A stretch of 64,000 nt of DNA from Ruegeria profundi (GTDB lineage: Bacteria; Pseudomonadota; Alphaproteobacteria; Rhodobacterales; Rhodobacteraceae): contig NZ_LQBP01000009.1 in NCBI RefSeq assembly GCF_001507545.1, forward strand, positions 114,399 through 178,398, in the 5' to 3' direction. This document shows, in pieces, positions 1 through 9,160 of the stretch (position 1 is the first letter of the stretch; the number at the start of each line of letters is the position of its first letter). The notes below the pieces were generated by a model, which made no database searches, had not been told where the DNA came from, and was given only the letters and a program-made list of their open reading frames with translations. The position numbers were made by a program, and so were the translations under genes.

Positions 1-1146
1 CAGAACAAATGCGCCCAGCGCGCGGCGCTGTGCAAAACTGGGGGCGGCTTTGCGTACGTAATACCCGCCCTTGGCGGCGTTCTGTAACGGCTTGCCCATG
101 TCACCGAACTGCGCGCGGGCGAACATATCCGCGCGCTTGGGGACGCGCGCAACATTTTCTTCGTCGATATAGGTTGTTGGCCTGTCAACACGCTTGAGCT
201 TTTCGAACGGATGCGCCCCATCCACATAGCGCCGCTTGGCATAGGGGTCGCGATTCAGCGCGTTCTTGGCAAAGCCTGCCCCCACCCACCACGCTGGCCC
301 CTGCGTGCGAAACCACGGCTGTTGCGCCATGGGCTGCAAAGGTTGATCATGCGCGATGTCCATCTCGGTCGACACGGCGGCCAGTCCGAACCGTTTGCCT
401 AGCCACGGGGCGACGATGTCGTCACCCTCGACCGAGGTGAGACCCGCCGCCACAGCCAGCCGGCCCAGATCAACCTCGGACGACATCACCGTGTGCGCCC
501 GCGCGTCAAAGCCCAGCAAGCGGATATAATTTGCGATCACCACCGCGTTTTCAGCGGCCAGCAAACAGGCACGGTGATCCTGCGCGTCCATGATCCATTC
601 GGCTCCGGGCTCGTCCGGGTCCGGGTCGCGGTTGTGTTCGTACAGGAAGACGATGGCATGCTTATGTGCGTCCATCGGCCTAGGCGCGGCCTCCATGCTT
701 TCCTTCAGGTCGGCCATGATCAGATCAATCCCCGAGGCCAGCGTCTTGGTCTGCCGCGTTTTCAAGGCGTGCGCCAAACGGTCGATATCAGGGTTGCGGC
801 GCGGTTCCGACAACAACGCCTCGGGCGGAACGGGACCACACCCCATCATGGACGCGTCGTTGAAGTAGCCAAACGCCTTGAGGTGATTGGAGCGTTCGGA
901 CGGGTCTTGCGGAATCTCCGAGACGACCGGGTTCACAAACCCATCGCGGATCGTGTCCAGCATCGCCTGAAACTCACCCATCGCGTTGACGATACTATGC
1001 GGCTGATCCGGTCGGTGAAAACTAAGCTCTGGCATAACGCGCGCATGAGACAGGTCTGGCATATGGGCCTGTCGCGCCAACCGCTCTAACGGATACTGGC
1101 CCATATGGACCGGCCGGTTCTTGTCCGAGAAAAAGCGGACCCCCAT
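1..1146 (-). CDS. Reductive dehalogenase-like (RdhA/QueG superfamily) protein, partial
   Basis: This gene runs off the left edge; 382 codons from its start are visible. The ATG at 1144-1146 has an AGGAGG ribosome site 7-8 bases upstream. Around residues 215-275 the protein has the layout of the cobalamin-binding half of QueG and reductive dehalogenases, including the segments DLGRLAVAAGL and APWLGKRFGL. These correspond to the 'AGLG..G..L..P.FG.R' motif of that superfamily. The [4Fe-4S] cysteine motifs, and the reductase domain of the self-sufficient aerobic type, would lie outside the window. The start MGVRFFSDKNRPVHMG resembles, from memory, roseobacter proteins annotated as reductive dehalogenases. 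The gene diverges from a LysR gene that probably controls it. Substrate unknown; family assignment is moderate. Confidence 0.62.
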   Translation of the reverse strand, partial: MGVRFFSDKNRPVHMGQYPLERLARQAHMPDLSHARVMPELSFHRPDQPHSIVNAMGEFQAMLDTIRDGFVNPVVSEIPQDPSERSNHLKAFGYFNDASMMGCGPVPPEALLSEPRRNPDIDRLAHALKTRQTKTLASGIDLIMADLKESMEAAPRPMDAHKHAIVFLYEHNRDPDPDEPGAEWIMDAQDHRACLLAAENAVVIANYIRLLGFDARAHTVMSSEVDLGRLAVAAGLTSVEGDDIVAPWLGKRFGLAAVSTEMDIAHDQPLQPMAQQPWFRTQGPAWWVGAGFAKNALNRDPYAKRRYVDGAHPFEKLKRVDRPTTYIDEENVARVPKRADMFARAQFGDMGKPLQNAAKGGYYVRKAAPSFAQRRALGAFVL

Positions 1147-1183
1147 CGCGTGCCTCCTGCTTGCTGAATGTCACCTAATGCGC

Positions 1184-1211
1184 CATGAACAGTAAATCCA
1201 CTCATGAATAG
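1184..1211. promoter_or_regulatory. Direct repeat CATGAAYAG in the divergent rdhA-like/lysR gap
   Basis: The 76-base gap between the two divergent genes holds two copies of CATGAAYAG, at 1184-1192 and 1203-1211, 19 bases apart. The second copy is 11 bases from the LysR start codon. Two half-sites about two helical turns apart suit a LysR-type tetramer contact, but no clear T-N11-A dyad was seen, so the role is inferred only from position. Confidence 0.3.
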
Positions 1212-1222
1212 TCATAGACGGT

Positions 1223-2125
1223 ATGAGCAAAATTGATTTCACTGACCTGGACGGCAAGGTCCTGCGCACATTCCTGATCATTCTTCAGGAAAGCTCTGTT
1301 TCAAAAGCCGCCGATCGGCTTGGCGTGACGCAATCGGCGATCAGCCACACGCTGGCCAAGTTGCGGCGGGTGCTGGGTGATCCCCTGTTTGTACGTTCGG
1401 GTCACGGGTTGATGCCAACCGAGCGCGCCTTGTCGCTGAAAGAGCCGGTACAGATTGTGTTGGACGGGATGCGGGGCCTGACCGATGACCGCCCGTTCGA
1501 CCCGCTGGCAGAAGAAATTAACATCCAGATCGCAGCCAACGACATGCCGCGCGAGCTAATTTTTCCATCGCTGTTGCAAACGACTCGGCGCGAAGGCGTG
1601 CGCCTGCGGTTGAGTTTTATTCCGTCGGGTGTTCCCCATGCGGACCTGCTGCGCAATGACCGGTGCCAGTTGATGTTGACCCCGCTGCCGCCAGACGGGC
1701 CGGATATCTTTCAGAAACGCGTTCTGATCAGTCCACTCATGATCTATTACGACGCCGATCAGCGCAGCCCGCCTGACAGTTGGCGCGCCTATTGTCAGGC
1801 AGATCATGTCGAGGTGCGCTTTGCCGACGGGCGCAGTTCCCGCGCAGTAATGCGCGGTGTGGATCAAAGCCAGATCAGGCCACCTACCGTCATTCTTCCA
1901 CATTTCAACGCCATCCCGTCATTTGTGAAAGGCAGCGACCTGATCTCAACCGACACGGCGCTTATGAAACGCGGGCCGCTGGCGGCGCTGGAGTGTGCCC
2001 CACTGCCGTTCGAATGTGAGCCCGTTGCGATCTACATGGTGTGGCATCAGCGCTCAGCCAATGATCCGGCCCATCGCTGGTTGCGCAATCGGATCGAGGC
2101 TATCGCGGGCACGCTTCAAGAGTGA
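1223..2125 (+). CDS. LysR-family transcriptional regulator
   Basis: A 300-residue protein with the LysR design. The N-terminal winged helix-turn-helix (residues 8-66) contains the motif VSKAADRLGVTQSAISHTL and is followed by GDPLFVR. The rest is a periplasmic-binding-protein-like effector domain of the PBP2_LTTR type. Length is normal for the family. It diverges from the RdhA-like gene 76 bases away, the usual arrangement for a LysR protein controlling its neighbour, so it is probably the regulator of that enzyme. The effector is unknown. The start ATG gives full coverage of the HTH; the ribosome site is weak. Confidence 0.9.
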   Translation: MSKIDFTDLDGKVLRTFLIILQESSVSKAADRLGVTQSAISHTLAKLRRVLGDPLFVRSGHGLMPTERALSLKEPVQIVLDGMRGLTDDRPFDPLAEEINIQIAANDMPRELIFPSLLQTTRREGVRLRLSFIPSGVPHADLLRNDRCQLMLTPLPPDGPDIFQKRVLISPLMIYYDADQRSPPDSWRAYCQADHVEVRFADGRSSRAVMRGVDQSQIRPPTVILPHFNAIPSFVKGSDLISTDTALMKRGPLAALECAPLPFECEPVAIYMVWHQRSANDPAHRWLRNRIEAIAGTLQE

Positions 2126-2137
2126 GCGCGCGGCTAG

Positions 2138-3409
2138 TCAGAAGCGCGTTTTGACAAAATGCATCAATGTGGCACCCGCCTCGAAATAGGCACGGCGCAG
2201 GCCGGTCCAGTTTTCGCGATATTCTGATGCCACAGGCACGGGCAGCTTGGACAGGTCGTTTTGCAACAGGCTCTCGGCCATCAATCGGCCAAACGCGGTG
2301 CCGGGCGCAATTCCGCGACCGGAATAGCCGTGCACAGACAAAGCACTGGGACCGATTTGCGTGATCTTGGGGATGTGGTCCAAGGTCATGGCAATCCTCC
2401 CGTGCCAGCCCTCAGTCAGCGGCTGCGCTGCAAGCTGCGGATAGAGCACGGCAAGTTTGCGCCTGATCCATGCCGTATGCACGGAACGGCCTGCATGCCC
2501 CAGATCACCCATGGCTCCGATCACCAAGCGTCCTTCGGCATCCAGACGGAAAGAGGTCATGATCAGCCCGGTGTCCCAACACCCCTCACCCCCCGGCAAG
2601 ATACCCGCGCGCAATTCTTCCGGCAGAGGAGAGGTTGCAAATTGGAAATAGTAAATTGGCACGTAGTCCGGGGATGAGGTCGTAAGACCCTGATGATACG
2701 CGTTGGTAGCCTGGATCACGGATTTGGCGCGGACTTTACCCTGCTGCGTTTTTAGCGTCCAAATCCCTCGGTCGAATTGCATGGTTTCAACCTGGCAGTG
2801 CGAAATAATTTGCGCCCCTGCCCCAGCAGCGGCACGGGCCAGACCACGGACGTAGCCAAGCGGTTGGATCGTACCGGCGCGTGGATCGAACAACGCTCCG
2901 TAGAATGCCGCGCTACCGGTACGTTGCGCCGCTTGTGGCGTCGACAGCAGTTCAACCGGTGCGCCGGTCGCACTGAGTTGTCCCTGGCGCTTCTGCAAGT
3001 CACGCAGCCCTGAAGCAGAATGTGCAAGGTTCAGTGTCCCGTTGCGCACGGGCGCGCAGTCGATGCCGTTTTGTTCGATCAGGTCAAAAACCTCTGCCGG
3101 AGCCGCTGCCAAAAGGGCGATCAGGCGATCCCCGGCTTCATCACCCAGACGCGCTCGAATATCAGCAGGCGGCAACCAAAGCCCGGCATTCACCAATCCA
3201 ACGTTTCGACCTGACCCGCCATGGCCGATATCCTGCGCCTCAAGCAAGCACACTGAAGCCCCGGAGCGCGCCGCCGTCAATGCCGCGGAACACCCAGTGT
3301 AGCCGCCGCCGATCACGGCCAGATCAACCGTCAGATCATCGGTCAGGGGGTGGCTTTCCACATGCTCTCGGCAGGTTTTCAACCACAGGGATTGGTCGTG
3401 GTCAGGCAC
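2138..3409 (-). CDS. FAD-dependent amine/amino-acid oxidoreductase (DAO family)
   Basis: A 423-residue flavoprotein of the D-amino-acid oxidase family (OrdL/PuuB type). The FAD-binding Rossmann motif is at residues 34-39 (GGGYTG), followed by the typical GHGGSGRNVG segment. The C-terminal HGYSGRGIAPGTAFGRLMAE is the usual second flavin contact. Such enzymes oxidise a C-N bond of an amine or amino acid to an imine or aldehyde in the cytoplasm. The start is GTG at 3407-3409, with AAGGAG upstream. It is the last gene of a three-gene minus-strand operon after the fused E1 and the acyltransferase-like gene, with a 39-base gap. A role in making an amino-acid-derived oxoacid for the E1 is plausible but unproven. 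Confidence 0.85.
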   Translation of the reverse strand: MPDHDQSLWLKTCREHVESHPLTDDLTVDLAVIGGGYTGCSAALTAARSGASVCLLEAQDIGHGGSGRNVGLVNAGLWLPPADIRARLGDEAGDRLIALLAAAPAEVFDLIEQNGIDCAPVRNGTLNLAHSASGLRDLQKRQGQLSATGAPVELLSTPQAAQRTGSAAFYGALFDPRAGTIQPLGYVRGLARAAAGAGAQIISHCQVETMQFDRGIWTLKTQQGKVRAKSVIQATNAYHQGLTTSSPDYVPIYYFQFATSPLPEELRAGILPGGEGCWDTGLIMTSFRLDAEGRLVIGAMGDLGHAGRSVHTAWIRRKLAVLYPQLAAQPLTEGWHGRIAMTLDHIPKITQIGPSALSVHGYSGRGIAPGTAFGRLMAESLLQNDLSKLPVPVASEYRENWTGLRRAYFEAGATLMHFVKTRF

Positions 3410-3448
3410 GCTGAACTCCTTGAATTGGCACGGATCATCAGGGCTGGA

Positions 3449-4483
3449 TCAGCCGGTGACAAGTGCCCTTTGATCCGCGCGACCCATTGATATCAGGAAG
3501 GGCTCTGCCTCTTGCAGCGCCTGAAAAGCCGGTTTGTCGGACATCCCGCGCCAATCACCCAGAACCAGAGACTGCGCCACCGCCCCGCCCAAAGTCGCGC
3601 CGGGGCCGGTGACGATGAACAGGTCTGGTGCAAACTCGCGCGCGGCCGTCTGAACGGCGCGCGTAAAGTCATATGCTTCAGTCACTTGATGGCCAAGCGT
3701 ATAATCCCAAAGCGCCCGCTTATCCGTCGCGCCCGGCCACCAGATTTTGCCGCGCCCGTCGATCAGCGGAAGGTCAGGCTGACCAAACATATCGGGGCTC
3801 AGCCGCGATCGGCCTTTTTCTGCAACCGGTGTCTGCAATGAGGTGTGGAATGCCGCGTGGTTGGCAAGCCGCATCGGAAAGCGATCCTGCACCGTGGGGT
3901 GCGCGGCCTCAAAGGCCTTCAGCCCCGCCTCATTCCCGGCAAGCACCAGCATCCCGCCCAAATCAATGGATAAGGCCAGATCACACCCGTCGGTTGCGTC
4001 TATATCCGCCACATGTGCCAGAAGTTCGGCCTTTCGGGTGGCATCCGCCTGCCAGGTGTCGCCAACGAACGGATAAACCAATTGCCCGCCGATCAACTGC
4101 TCTTGCATCAGCGTTCCCATTGTATTCACAACACGAAACCCGTCTTGCGGCGACAACGCGCCACCCGCCGCCAGAGCAATGTACCAGCCCATCGAATTGC
4201 CCGTGACAGCGACCACCTCGATATCATCGCCCAGCGCCTGCGCATCCGCCAGCGATGCCGCATAGATCAGGGGTGAGGCCACATCCCCGCGAGAATACTT
4301 GCTCACCGTATAACGATCCGCACCATCAAGCGCAGTCACGGTTTCTTGCCCTGCCTCGGCGCGAATGGCGTCGAAGCTGTGAAACAGGTCCATCCGCTGC
4401 GCGTGATGGCGGTGCAGATAGCCAAGTTCGGGCTTGTTGTAAGTGCCCCGACCGGGACAGATGACAACGGCGGTTCGGGTCAT
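3449..4483 (-). CDS. ACP S-malonyltransferase-like (FabD-fold) protein
   Basis: A 344-residue protein with the FabD/acyltransferase fold. The nucleophile elbow reads TGNSMGWY, so the GxSxG serine is present but the usual GHSLGE is changed. The general-base histidine is probably in the NHAAFHTSL segment. FabD-family enzymes move an acyl group from CoA to acyl carrier protein. This one is too divergent to be housekeeping FabD, and no ACP or ketosynthase gene lies nearby. The ATG at 4483 has GGAGG upstream and overlaps the stop of the fused E1 gene by four bases (ATGA), so the two are translationally coupled. The real acyl donor and acceptor are unknown. Confidence 0.72.
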   Translation of the reverse strand: MTRTAVVICPGRGTYNKPELGYLHRHHAQRMDLFHSFDAIRAEAGQETVTALDGADRYTVSKYSRGDVASPLIYAASLADAQALGDDIEVVAVTGNSMGWYIALAAGGALSPQDGFRVVNTMGTLMQEQLIGGQLVYPFVGDTWQADATRKAELLAHVADIDATDGCDLALSIDLGGMLVLAGNEAGLKAFEAAHPTVQDRFPMRLANHAAFHTSLQTPVAEKGRSRLSPDMFGQPDLPLIDGRGKIWWPGATDKRALWDYTLGHQVTEAYDFTRAVQTAAREFAPDLFIVTGPGATLGGAVAQSLVLGDWRGMSDKPAFQALQEAEPFLISMGRADQRALVTG

Positions 4484-6672
4484 ACGCGGCCTCCGGTTAG
4501 CTTAAGCGCGGCAGCAACGATGCCGTCCTTGGAGGGTAACGGGGCGGCATAGGCCGGGCCGGTTGCGATAAAACTATCCTCGGCCACGACACGCGCGATT
4601 GGGGTGGATGGGTTTTCTTCCGTAAAGAAGGTCATCAGCGCCTCGGACTGACTGCCGGTTCGACGGCATTCATCGACGATCAGGACATGCGCGCAGGGCT
4701 TTATGGCCGCGCGCAGAGCATCAACCGGTAACGGCGCAAGCCAGCGCAGGTCGATAATGCGGGCTTTTATACCGGCCGCTTCCAGTTCAGGCAGCGCCTG
4801 CTTGGACAAGTAATGCCCATTGCCATAGGTCACGATGGCCAGATCGTTTCCGTCTGCGTGCACGCCTACCTCTCCCAACTCTATACGTCGATCCGCCGAG
4901 GGGTAGGTCGTCATCCATCCACCATCCTGCGCCTCATGCAGGTCGCGCATCGGATAAAGGGCGATGGGCTCCAGAAACACCACAACCCGCTGCTCCTCAC
5001 GTGCCAGCCGCACGCATTCACGCAGCATCCGGGCGGCGTCCGCACCGGTCGATGGGCAGGCGATGACCACACCGGGAATGTCGCGCAGCACGGCCAGAGA
5101 GTTGTCGTTGTGGAAATGCCCACCGAACCCCTTCTGATAGCCCAGCCCGGCAATCCGCAGCACCATCGGGTTGGTGAACTGCCCGTTCGAAAAAAACGGC
5201 AAGGTCGCGGCCTCGCCCCGGATCTGATCTTCGGCATTGTGCAGATAGGCAAGGAATTGGATTTCGGGGATCGGGATGAACCCGTTGTGACCCATACCAA
5301 TCGCCAGACCCAGAATGGACTGCTCATCCAGCAGTGTGTCGATCACCCGGTCCGGGCCAAACCGCTGTTGCAGTTTCTGGGTTACGCCGTAAACGCCGCC
5401 CTTGCGACCAACGTCTTCGCCCATGCAGACAATCTCTGGGTGTTCCAGCATCAGATCGGTCAGAGCCCAGTTGATGAGGCGGCTCATGGGTTGTGGGTCG
5501 TCCATCGCGCGCATGTCTCCGCCAAATGCCTTTGCGCGCGCCTCAGGACTTGGGCCGTTGGTCGGTTTACAGACGCGTTTTGGTGGGATCAGGCTGGCCA
5601 TCACCTCGGCGGCATTGGCCAGATGCGGGCGTTTTGCTGCCTGCGCCGCAACACGATCGGTGCGCGCACAGGTGTCCTCGTAAATTTTCAGCGCCTGCTC
5701 GGGCGACAGCGCGCCTGCTTGATCCAGAAGGCGGACCGAGTGCAGCAGAGGATCATTGTTCTCATCGGCCTCGACCTCCGCCTTGGAAAGATAGGTGGTC
5801 GGAACATCCGCGCCAGCATGGCCGTAAAGCCGTACGGTTTTCAGGTGCAGGAACGCGGGCTTTCGGCGCGTCCGCACATATTCGGACGCCTCACGCGCAA
5901 CGGCATAGGTTTCATAGATGTCCAGCCCGTTGGCCTGAAAGTACTTTATCCCCGGTCGATGCTCCATCGATGCCTGTATCCAGCCTTTCGGGGTTTTGAC
6001 CGAGATACCGATCCCGTTATCTTCACACACGAACAGCAGGGGCAACGGTGTCGACTGCACACTGGTCCAACCGGCGGTGTTGATCGCCCCTTGGGCCGTC
6101 GAATGGTTGGCTGATGCGTCCCCAAAAGAACAGATCGCAATCCCATCCTCTGGCAACTCCCGATGCTCGGGGTCATGCCTCCGGGCCGCACCCAGACTAT
6201 AGGCCGCGCCAACCGCCTTGGGCAGATGACTGGCGATTGTTGAGGTCTGCGGTGGGATCATCAACGCTTTGGACCCCAGCACCTTGTGCCGTCCGCCCGA
6301 GGTCGGGTCTTCTTTCGAGCATGCGAAACTCAGCAGCATGTCCCAGGCAATCTGCTGGCCGGGCACCTGTTCGGCCCGGGCGATCTGGAACGCAGCGTCC
6401 CGGTAGTGAAGAAATGCTATGTCCGTGGGGCGCAGCGCATGCGCGACCGCGGCCATCCCCTCATGCCCGGATGAGCCGATCGTGTAAAACCCCTGCCCCG
6501 CTTTTTGCATTGCGCGGCTGGTGCGATCCAATGCCCGGCTGAGGACCTGAGATCGATAAAGTGATACTGCATCCGGGTTGGTCAGACCCGGCCTTGGGGC
6601 AACTCCGTCCGGGAAATCGCGTTTTGCGACACGGGTCAGGAAGTTTTCGTGAACGATCTGAGCGCGATCCAT
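4480..6672 (-). CDS. Fused 2-oxoacid (branched-chain type) dehydrogenase E1 alpha-beta
   Basis: A 730-residue single-chain fusion of the two E1 subunits of a thiamine-diphosphate 2-oxoacid dehydrogenase. Residues 1-350 are alpha-like, with the ThDP motif beginning FGDASANHST and closing at CEDNGIGIS. From about residue 390 the beta-like half begins (CMGEDVGRKGGVYGVT), ending with a transketolase C-terminal domain. Most bacteria keep alpha and beta separate. No E2 acyltransferase or E3 lipoamide dehydrogenase lies nearby, so the chain must borrow them or do a non-oxidative ThDP reaction. It heads an operon with a FabD-like and a FAD oxidoreductase gene and diverges from LysR at 6834. The substrate is not predictable. 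Confidence 0.88.
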   Translation of the reverse strand: MDRAQIVHENFLTRVAKRDFPDGVAPRPGLTNPDAVSLYRSQVLSRALDRTSRAMQKAGQGFYTIGSSGHEGMAAVAHALRPTDIAFLHYRDAAFQIARAEQVPGQQIAWDMLLSFACSKEDPTSGGRHKVLGSKALMIPPQTSTIASHLPKAVGAAYSLGAARRHDPEHRELPEDGIAICSFGDASANHSTAQGAINTAGWTSVQSTPLPLLFVCEDNGIGISVKTPKGWIQASMEHRPGIKYFQANGLDIYETYAVAREASEYVRTRRKPAFLHLKTVRLYGHAGADVPTTYLSKAEVEADENNDPLLHSVRLLDQAGALSPEQALKIYEDTCARTDRVAAQAAKRPHLANAAEVMASLIPPKRVCKPTNGPSPEARAKAFGGDMRAMDDPQPMSRLINWALTDLMLEHPEIVCMGEDVGRKGGVYGVTQKLQQRFGPDRVIDTLLDEQSILGLAIGMGHNGFIPIPEIQFLAYLHNAEDQIRGEAATLPFFSNGQFTNPMVLRIAGLGYQKGFGGHFHNDNSLAVLRDIPGVVIACPSTGADAARMLRECVRLAREEQRVVVFLEPIALYPMRDLHEAQDGGWMTTYPSADRRIELGEVGVHADGNDLAIVTYGNGHYLSKQALPELEAAGIKARIIDLRWLAPLPVDALRAAIKPCAHVLIVDECRRTGSQSEALMTFFTEENPSTPIARVVAEDSFIATGPAYAAPLPSKDGIVAAALKLTGGRV

Positions 6673-6786
6673 GGCCTGTCCCCCGGTCTACTACGGCATG
6701 AGTACGGCAATTCTATCTTGGATACCGCCTGCATTCTCAACCGGCCAGCCAAAAGAAAAACCTGTGTTTGTATCGGGCTGGCACCC

Positions 6787-6796
6787 GGCAATTGCC
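6787..6796. promoter_or_regulatory. GGCAATTGCC palindrome between E1 operon and lysR
   Basis: A perfect 10-base palindrome in the 161-base divergent gap. The half GGCAATT also occurs at 6696-6702, close to the E1 start. Two related sites flanking the divergent promoters would suit binding by the adjacent LysR protein. This is only a positional inference. Confidence 0.3.
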
Positions 6797-6833
6797 AGTG
6801 ATATTCCATTCGAAAGGTATGAGGATTCATCAT

Positions 6834-7733
6834 ATGATTGCCCCCCGTCGGTTTCTGCCTTCGATCCCTTCTTTGCTCGCCCTCGAGGCGGTCGACCGCC
6901 TTGGCAGCGCCTCAGCCGCCGCCGAAGAGCTATCGCTGACACAAAGCGCGATCAGCCGGCAACTCAAGTCGATGGAGGAACAGTTGGGTGTGGATCTGAT
7001 CCAGCGCAGCCAGATGCGTCTGCATCTGACCCCGGCAGCGAAAGAATATGTACAAGTCGCCCGGACTGCTCTGAACCAGCTGGCGCAGGCGTCACTGAAA
7101 CTCAAGGCCAACCCGACCGGCGGGTCCTTGAATCTGTCGATCCTGCCCGCATTTGGCATGCACTGGCTGGCCCCGCGTCTTCAGGATTTCGCCCGCCGCC
7201 ACCCCGAAGTCACCGTGAACCTGAATACAAGGCTTCGGCCTTTCGATTTCGAATCTGAGCGTTTCGACGCAGCAATTCACTTTGGTCAACGGGACTGGGC
7301 CGGGGTAAACTACCTTCCGATAATGCGCGAAGATGTGCTGCCGGTTTGCTCACCCGAACTGTTGCCCGATGACGCGGATGACATCGACTGGCTGACCACC
7401 GCCCCTCTGCTGCACCTTGAGACACGCCCGGACGCCTGGGAAAGATGGTTTGCCGCGCAGGGGCGCATGGTGAGCGGAATACATGGCATGTTGTTCGATC
7501 AATTCTCGACCATGGGGCAAGCCACCATCCACGGGCTGGGCGTAGCGCTGCTGCCCAGCTACCTGATCGAGGCCGATCTTGCAGCAGGACGGCTCGTTCC
7601 CGCATGGCATGGTCCGGGCGTCAGTCTTGGGAATTTCTATCTTGTCTGGCCACAATCCCGCGCCGAATCCGAACCTCTCCGCTCGTTCCGCACCTGGCTG
7701 CAAGGTCAGATTGATAAGGCCGTGGTCTCGTAA
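6834..7733 (+). CDS. LysR-family regulator (GcvA-like)
   Basis: A 299-residue LysR regulator of the GcvA-like group. The HTH (residues 10-60) includes SASAAAEELSLTQSAISRQL. The effector-binding domain contains the ERFDAAIHFG segment typical of GcvA relatives. The frame is open further upstream from a TTG, but the ATG at 6834 is preferred because it places GAGG ten bases upstream and gives the normal distance to the HTH. It diverges from the E1/acyltransferase/oxidoreductase operon and is its likely regulator. Confidence 0.9.
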   Translation: MIAPRRFLPSIPSLLALEAVDRLGSASAAAEELSLTQSAISRQLKSMEEQLGVDLIQRSQMRLHLTPAAKEYVQVARTALNQLAQASLKLKANPTGGSLNLSILPAFGMHWLAPRLQDFARRHPEVTVNLNTRLRPFDFESERFDAAIHFGQRDWAGVNYLPIMREDVLPVCSPELLPDDADDIDWLTTAPLLHLETRPDAWERWFAAQGRMVSGIHGMLFDQFSTMGQATIHGLGVALLPSYLIEADLAAGRLVPAWHGPGVSLGNFYLVWPQSRAESEPLRSFRTWLQGQIDKAVVS

Positions 7734-7893
7734 ATCAAAGATCGCCTAAAACACTGCGCGGCCTTCGGCCTTGCGTCCTGCGGACAGCAGGTGGGCCAGA
7801 CAGGCGCGTGCTTTGCCCGCGTCTGCCCGGCCCAACGGGAGGAGATGTTTCGCAAGAAACAGTGACGACGGGCGGGAGCACCACCCGGCTCAA

Positions 7894-9051
7894 TCAAGTA
7901 TCCAAGGACCGGGCGATAAGCTCTTTCATGATTTCGTTCGTACCGCCGTAGATCATCTGAACGCGCGCATCCGCATAAAGGCGAGCAATCGGGTATTCCA
8001 TCATGTAGCCATAGCCACCAAAGAGCTGAAGGCACTCATGCATGATCTCATTCTGCACCTCCGACCCCCAGTATTTCACCATCGACGCCGTCGCTGCATC
8101 AAGCACTCCGGCCTCAAGCCGCGCGATGCAATCATTGACAAAGCTGCGCAGGACCTCTGCCTTGGTTTTGCATTCTGCCAGTTTGAACCGGGTGTTCTGG
8201 AAATCCATCACCCGCTGCCCGAAGGCCTTGCGCTCTTGCGTGTATTTCACCGTCTCGGCAATTGCAAAATCAATCGCACCCAGCGCGCCGATGCCGATAG
8301 TCAGACGTTCCCAGGGCAATTGGCTCATCATCTGATAAAAGCCCTGACCCTCCTCCGCGCCCAGCAGATGGGTCATCGGAACCTTCACGTCCTCAAAGAA
8401 AAGCTCGGCGGTGTCATTGGCTTTCATGCCAAGTTTCTTCAGGTTACGCCCCCTGCGGAAACCCTCGGCACCTTCGGTTTCGACGGCGATCAGCGAAACA
8501 CCCTTGGAACCCAGCGTCTTGTCGGTCTTACACGCCACAAGGATCAAATCCGCAGATTGTCCATTGGTAATGAAAATCTTGGACCCGTTTAAACGGTAGG
8601 AGTTGCCATCCTTGTCAGCAGTCGTACGAATGGCCTGTACATCCGAGCCGGTTCCGGGCTCAGTCATGGCCAGTGCGCCGACCATCTCACCTGATGCGAG
8701 TTTCGACAGCCATTTCGCCTTTTGATCCTCGCTGCCGTAGGCATTGATGTAATGGACGACAATAGACTGGATCGCGTATCCCCAGCCAGAGTCGCCGTGC
8801 GAAGACTGCGCGTACATCGTGACAGCATCAAAACCGATTCCGCCCCCTACACCGCCATAGGCTTCGGGAATCGCACCGGCCATCAGGCCCATATCACCGG
8901 CCTTGCGCCACATGTCGCGGTCCACCGCTCCGTTTTCGATCCAGCGGTCGATATTGGGAACCAGTTCATCTTCCATGAAGCGGTCTGCCATTTCGGTGAA
9001 CATTCGGTGTTCGTCGGTCACCCAACTTGCGGTCGCGGTAAACAGCGTCAT
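7894..9051 (-). CDS. Acyl-CoA dehydrogenase
   Basis: A 385-residue flavoenzyme that introduces the alpha-beta double bond in an acyl-CoA, passing electrons to ETF. It has the family blocks ALAMTEPGTGSD and KIFITNGQSADL (FAD and substrate contacts), and QLFGGYGYMMEYPIARLYAD with IYGGTNEIMKELIAR at the C-terminus. Length is normal. The ATG at 9049-9051 has GGAGA upstream; the frame stays open 28 codons further, but without a better ribosome site. It follows tetR in the same direction after a 109-base gap, so both may be read from the tetR promoter. The acyl chain is not predictable; a branched or medium chain is possible. Confidence 0.93.
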   Translation of the reverse strand: MTLFTATASWVTDEHRMFTEMADRFMEDELVPNIDRWIENGAVDRDMWRKAGDMGLMAGAIPEAYGGVGGGIGFDAVTMYAQSSHGDSGWGYAIQSIVVHYINAYGSEDQKAKWLSKLASGEMVGALAMTEPGTGSDVQAIRTTADKDGNSYRLNGSKIFITNGQSADLILVACKTDKTLGSKGVSLIAVETEGAEGFRRGRNLKKLGMKANDTAELFFEDVKVPMTHLLGAEEGQGFYQMMSQLPWERLTIGIGALGAIDFAIAETVKYTQERKAFGQRVMDFQNTRFKLAECKTKAEVLRSFVNDCIARLEAGVLDAATASMVKYWGSEVQNEIMHECLQLFGGYGYMMEYPIARLYADARVQMIYGGTNEIMKELIARSLDT

Positions 9052-9160
9052 ACGGCTTTCTCCCCAAAATCTTGTTGCGGTCAAATTAGCGTTGAAGGCG
9101 GCGCAATCCAATCCAACCAACGCCCGGAAACGCAACGTTCTTTCAGAGATATTAGCCGGT

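Noticed and set aside
4813..6114. A 433-codon open frame on the plus strand
   Set aside because: It lies opposite the well-supported fused E1 gene in a high-GC region, has no ribosome site and no family resemblance. It is a codon-bias shadow.
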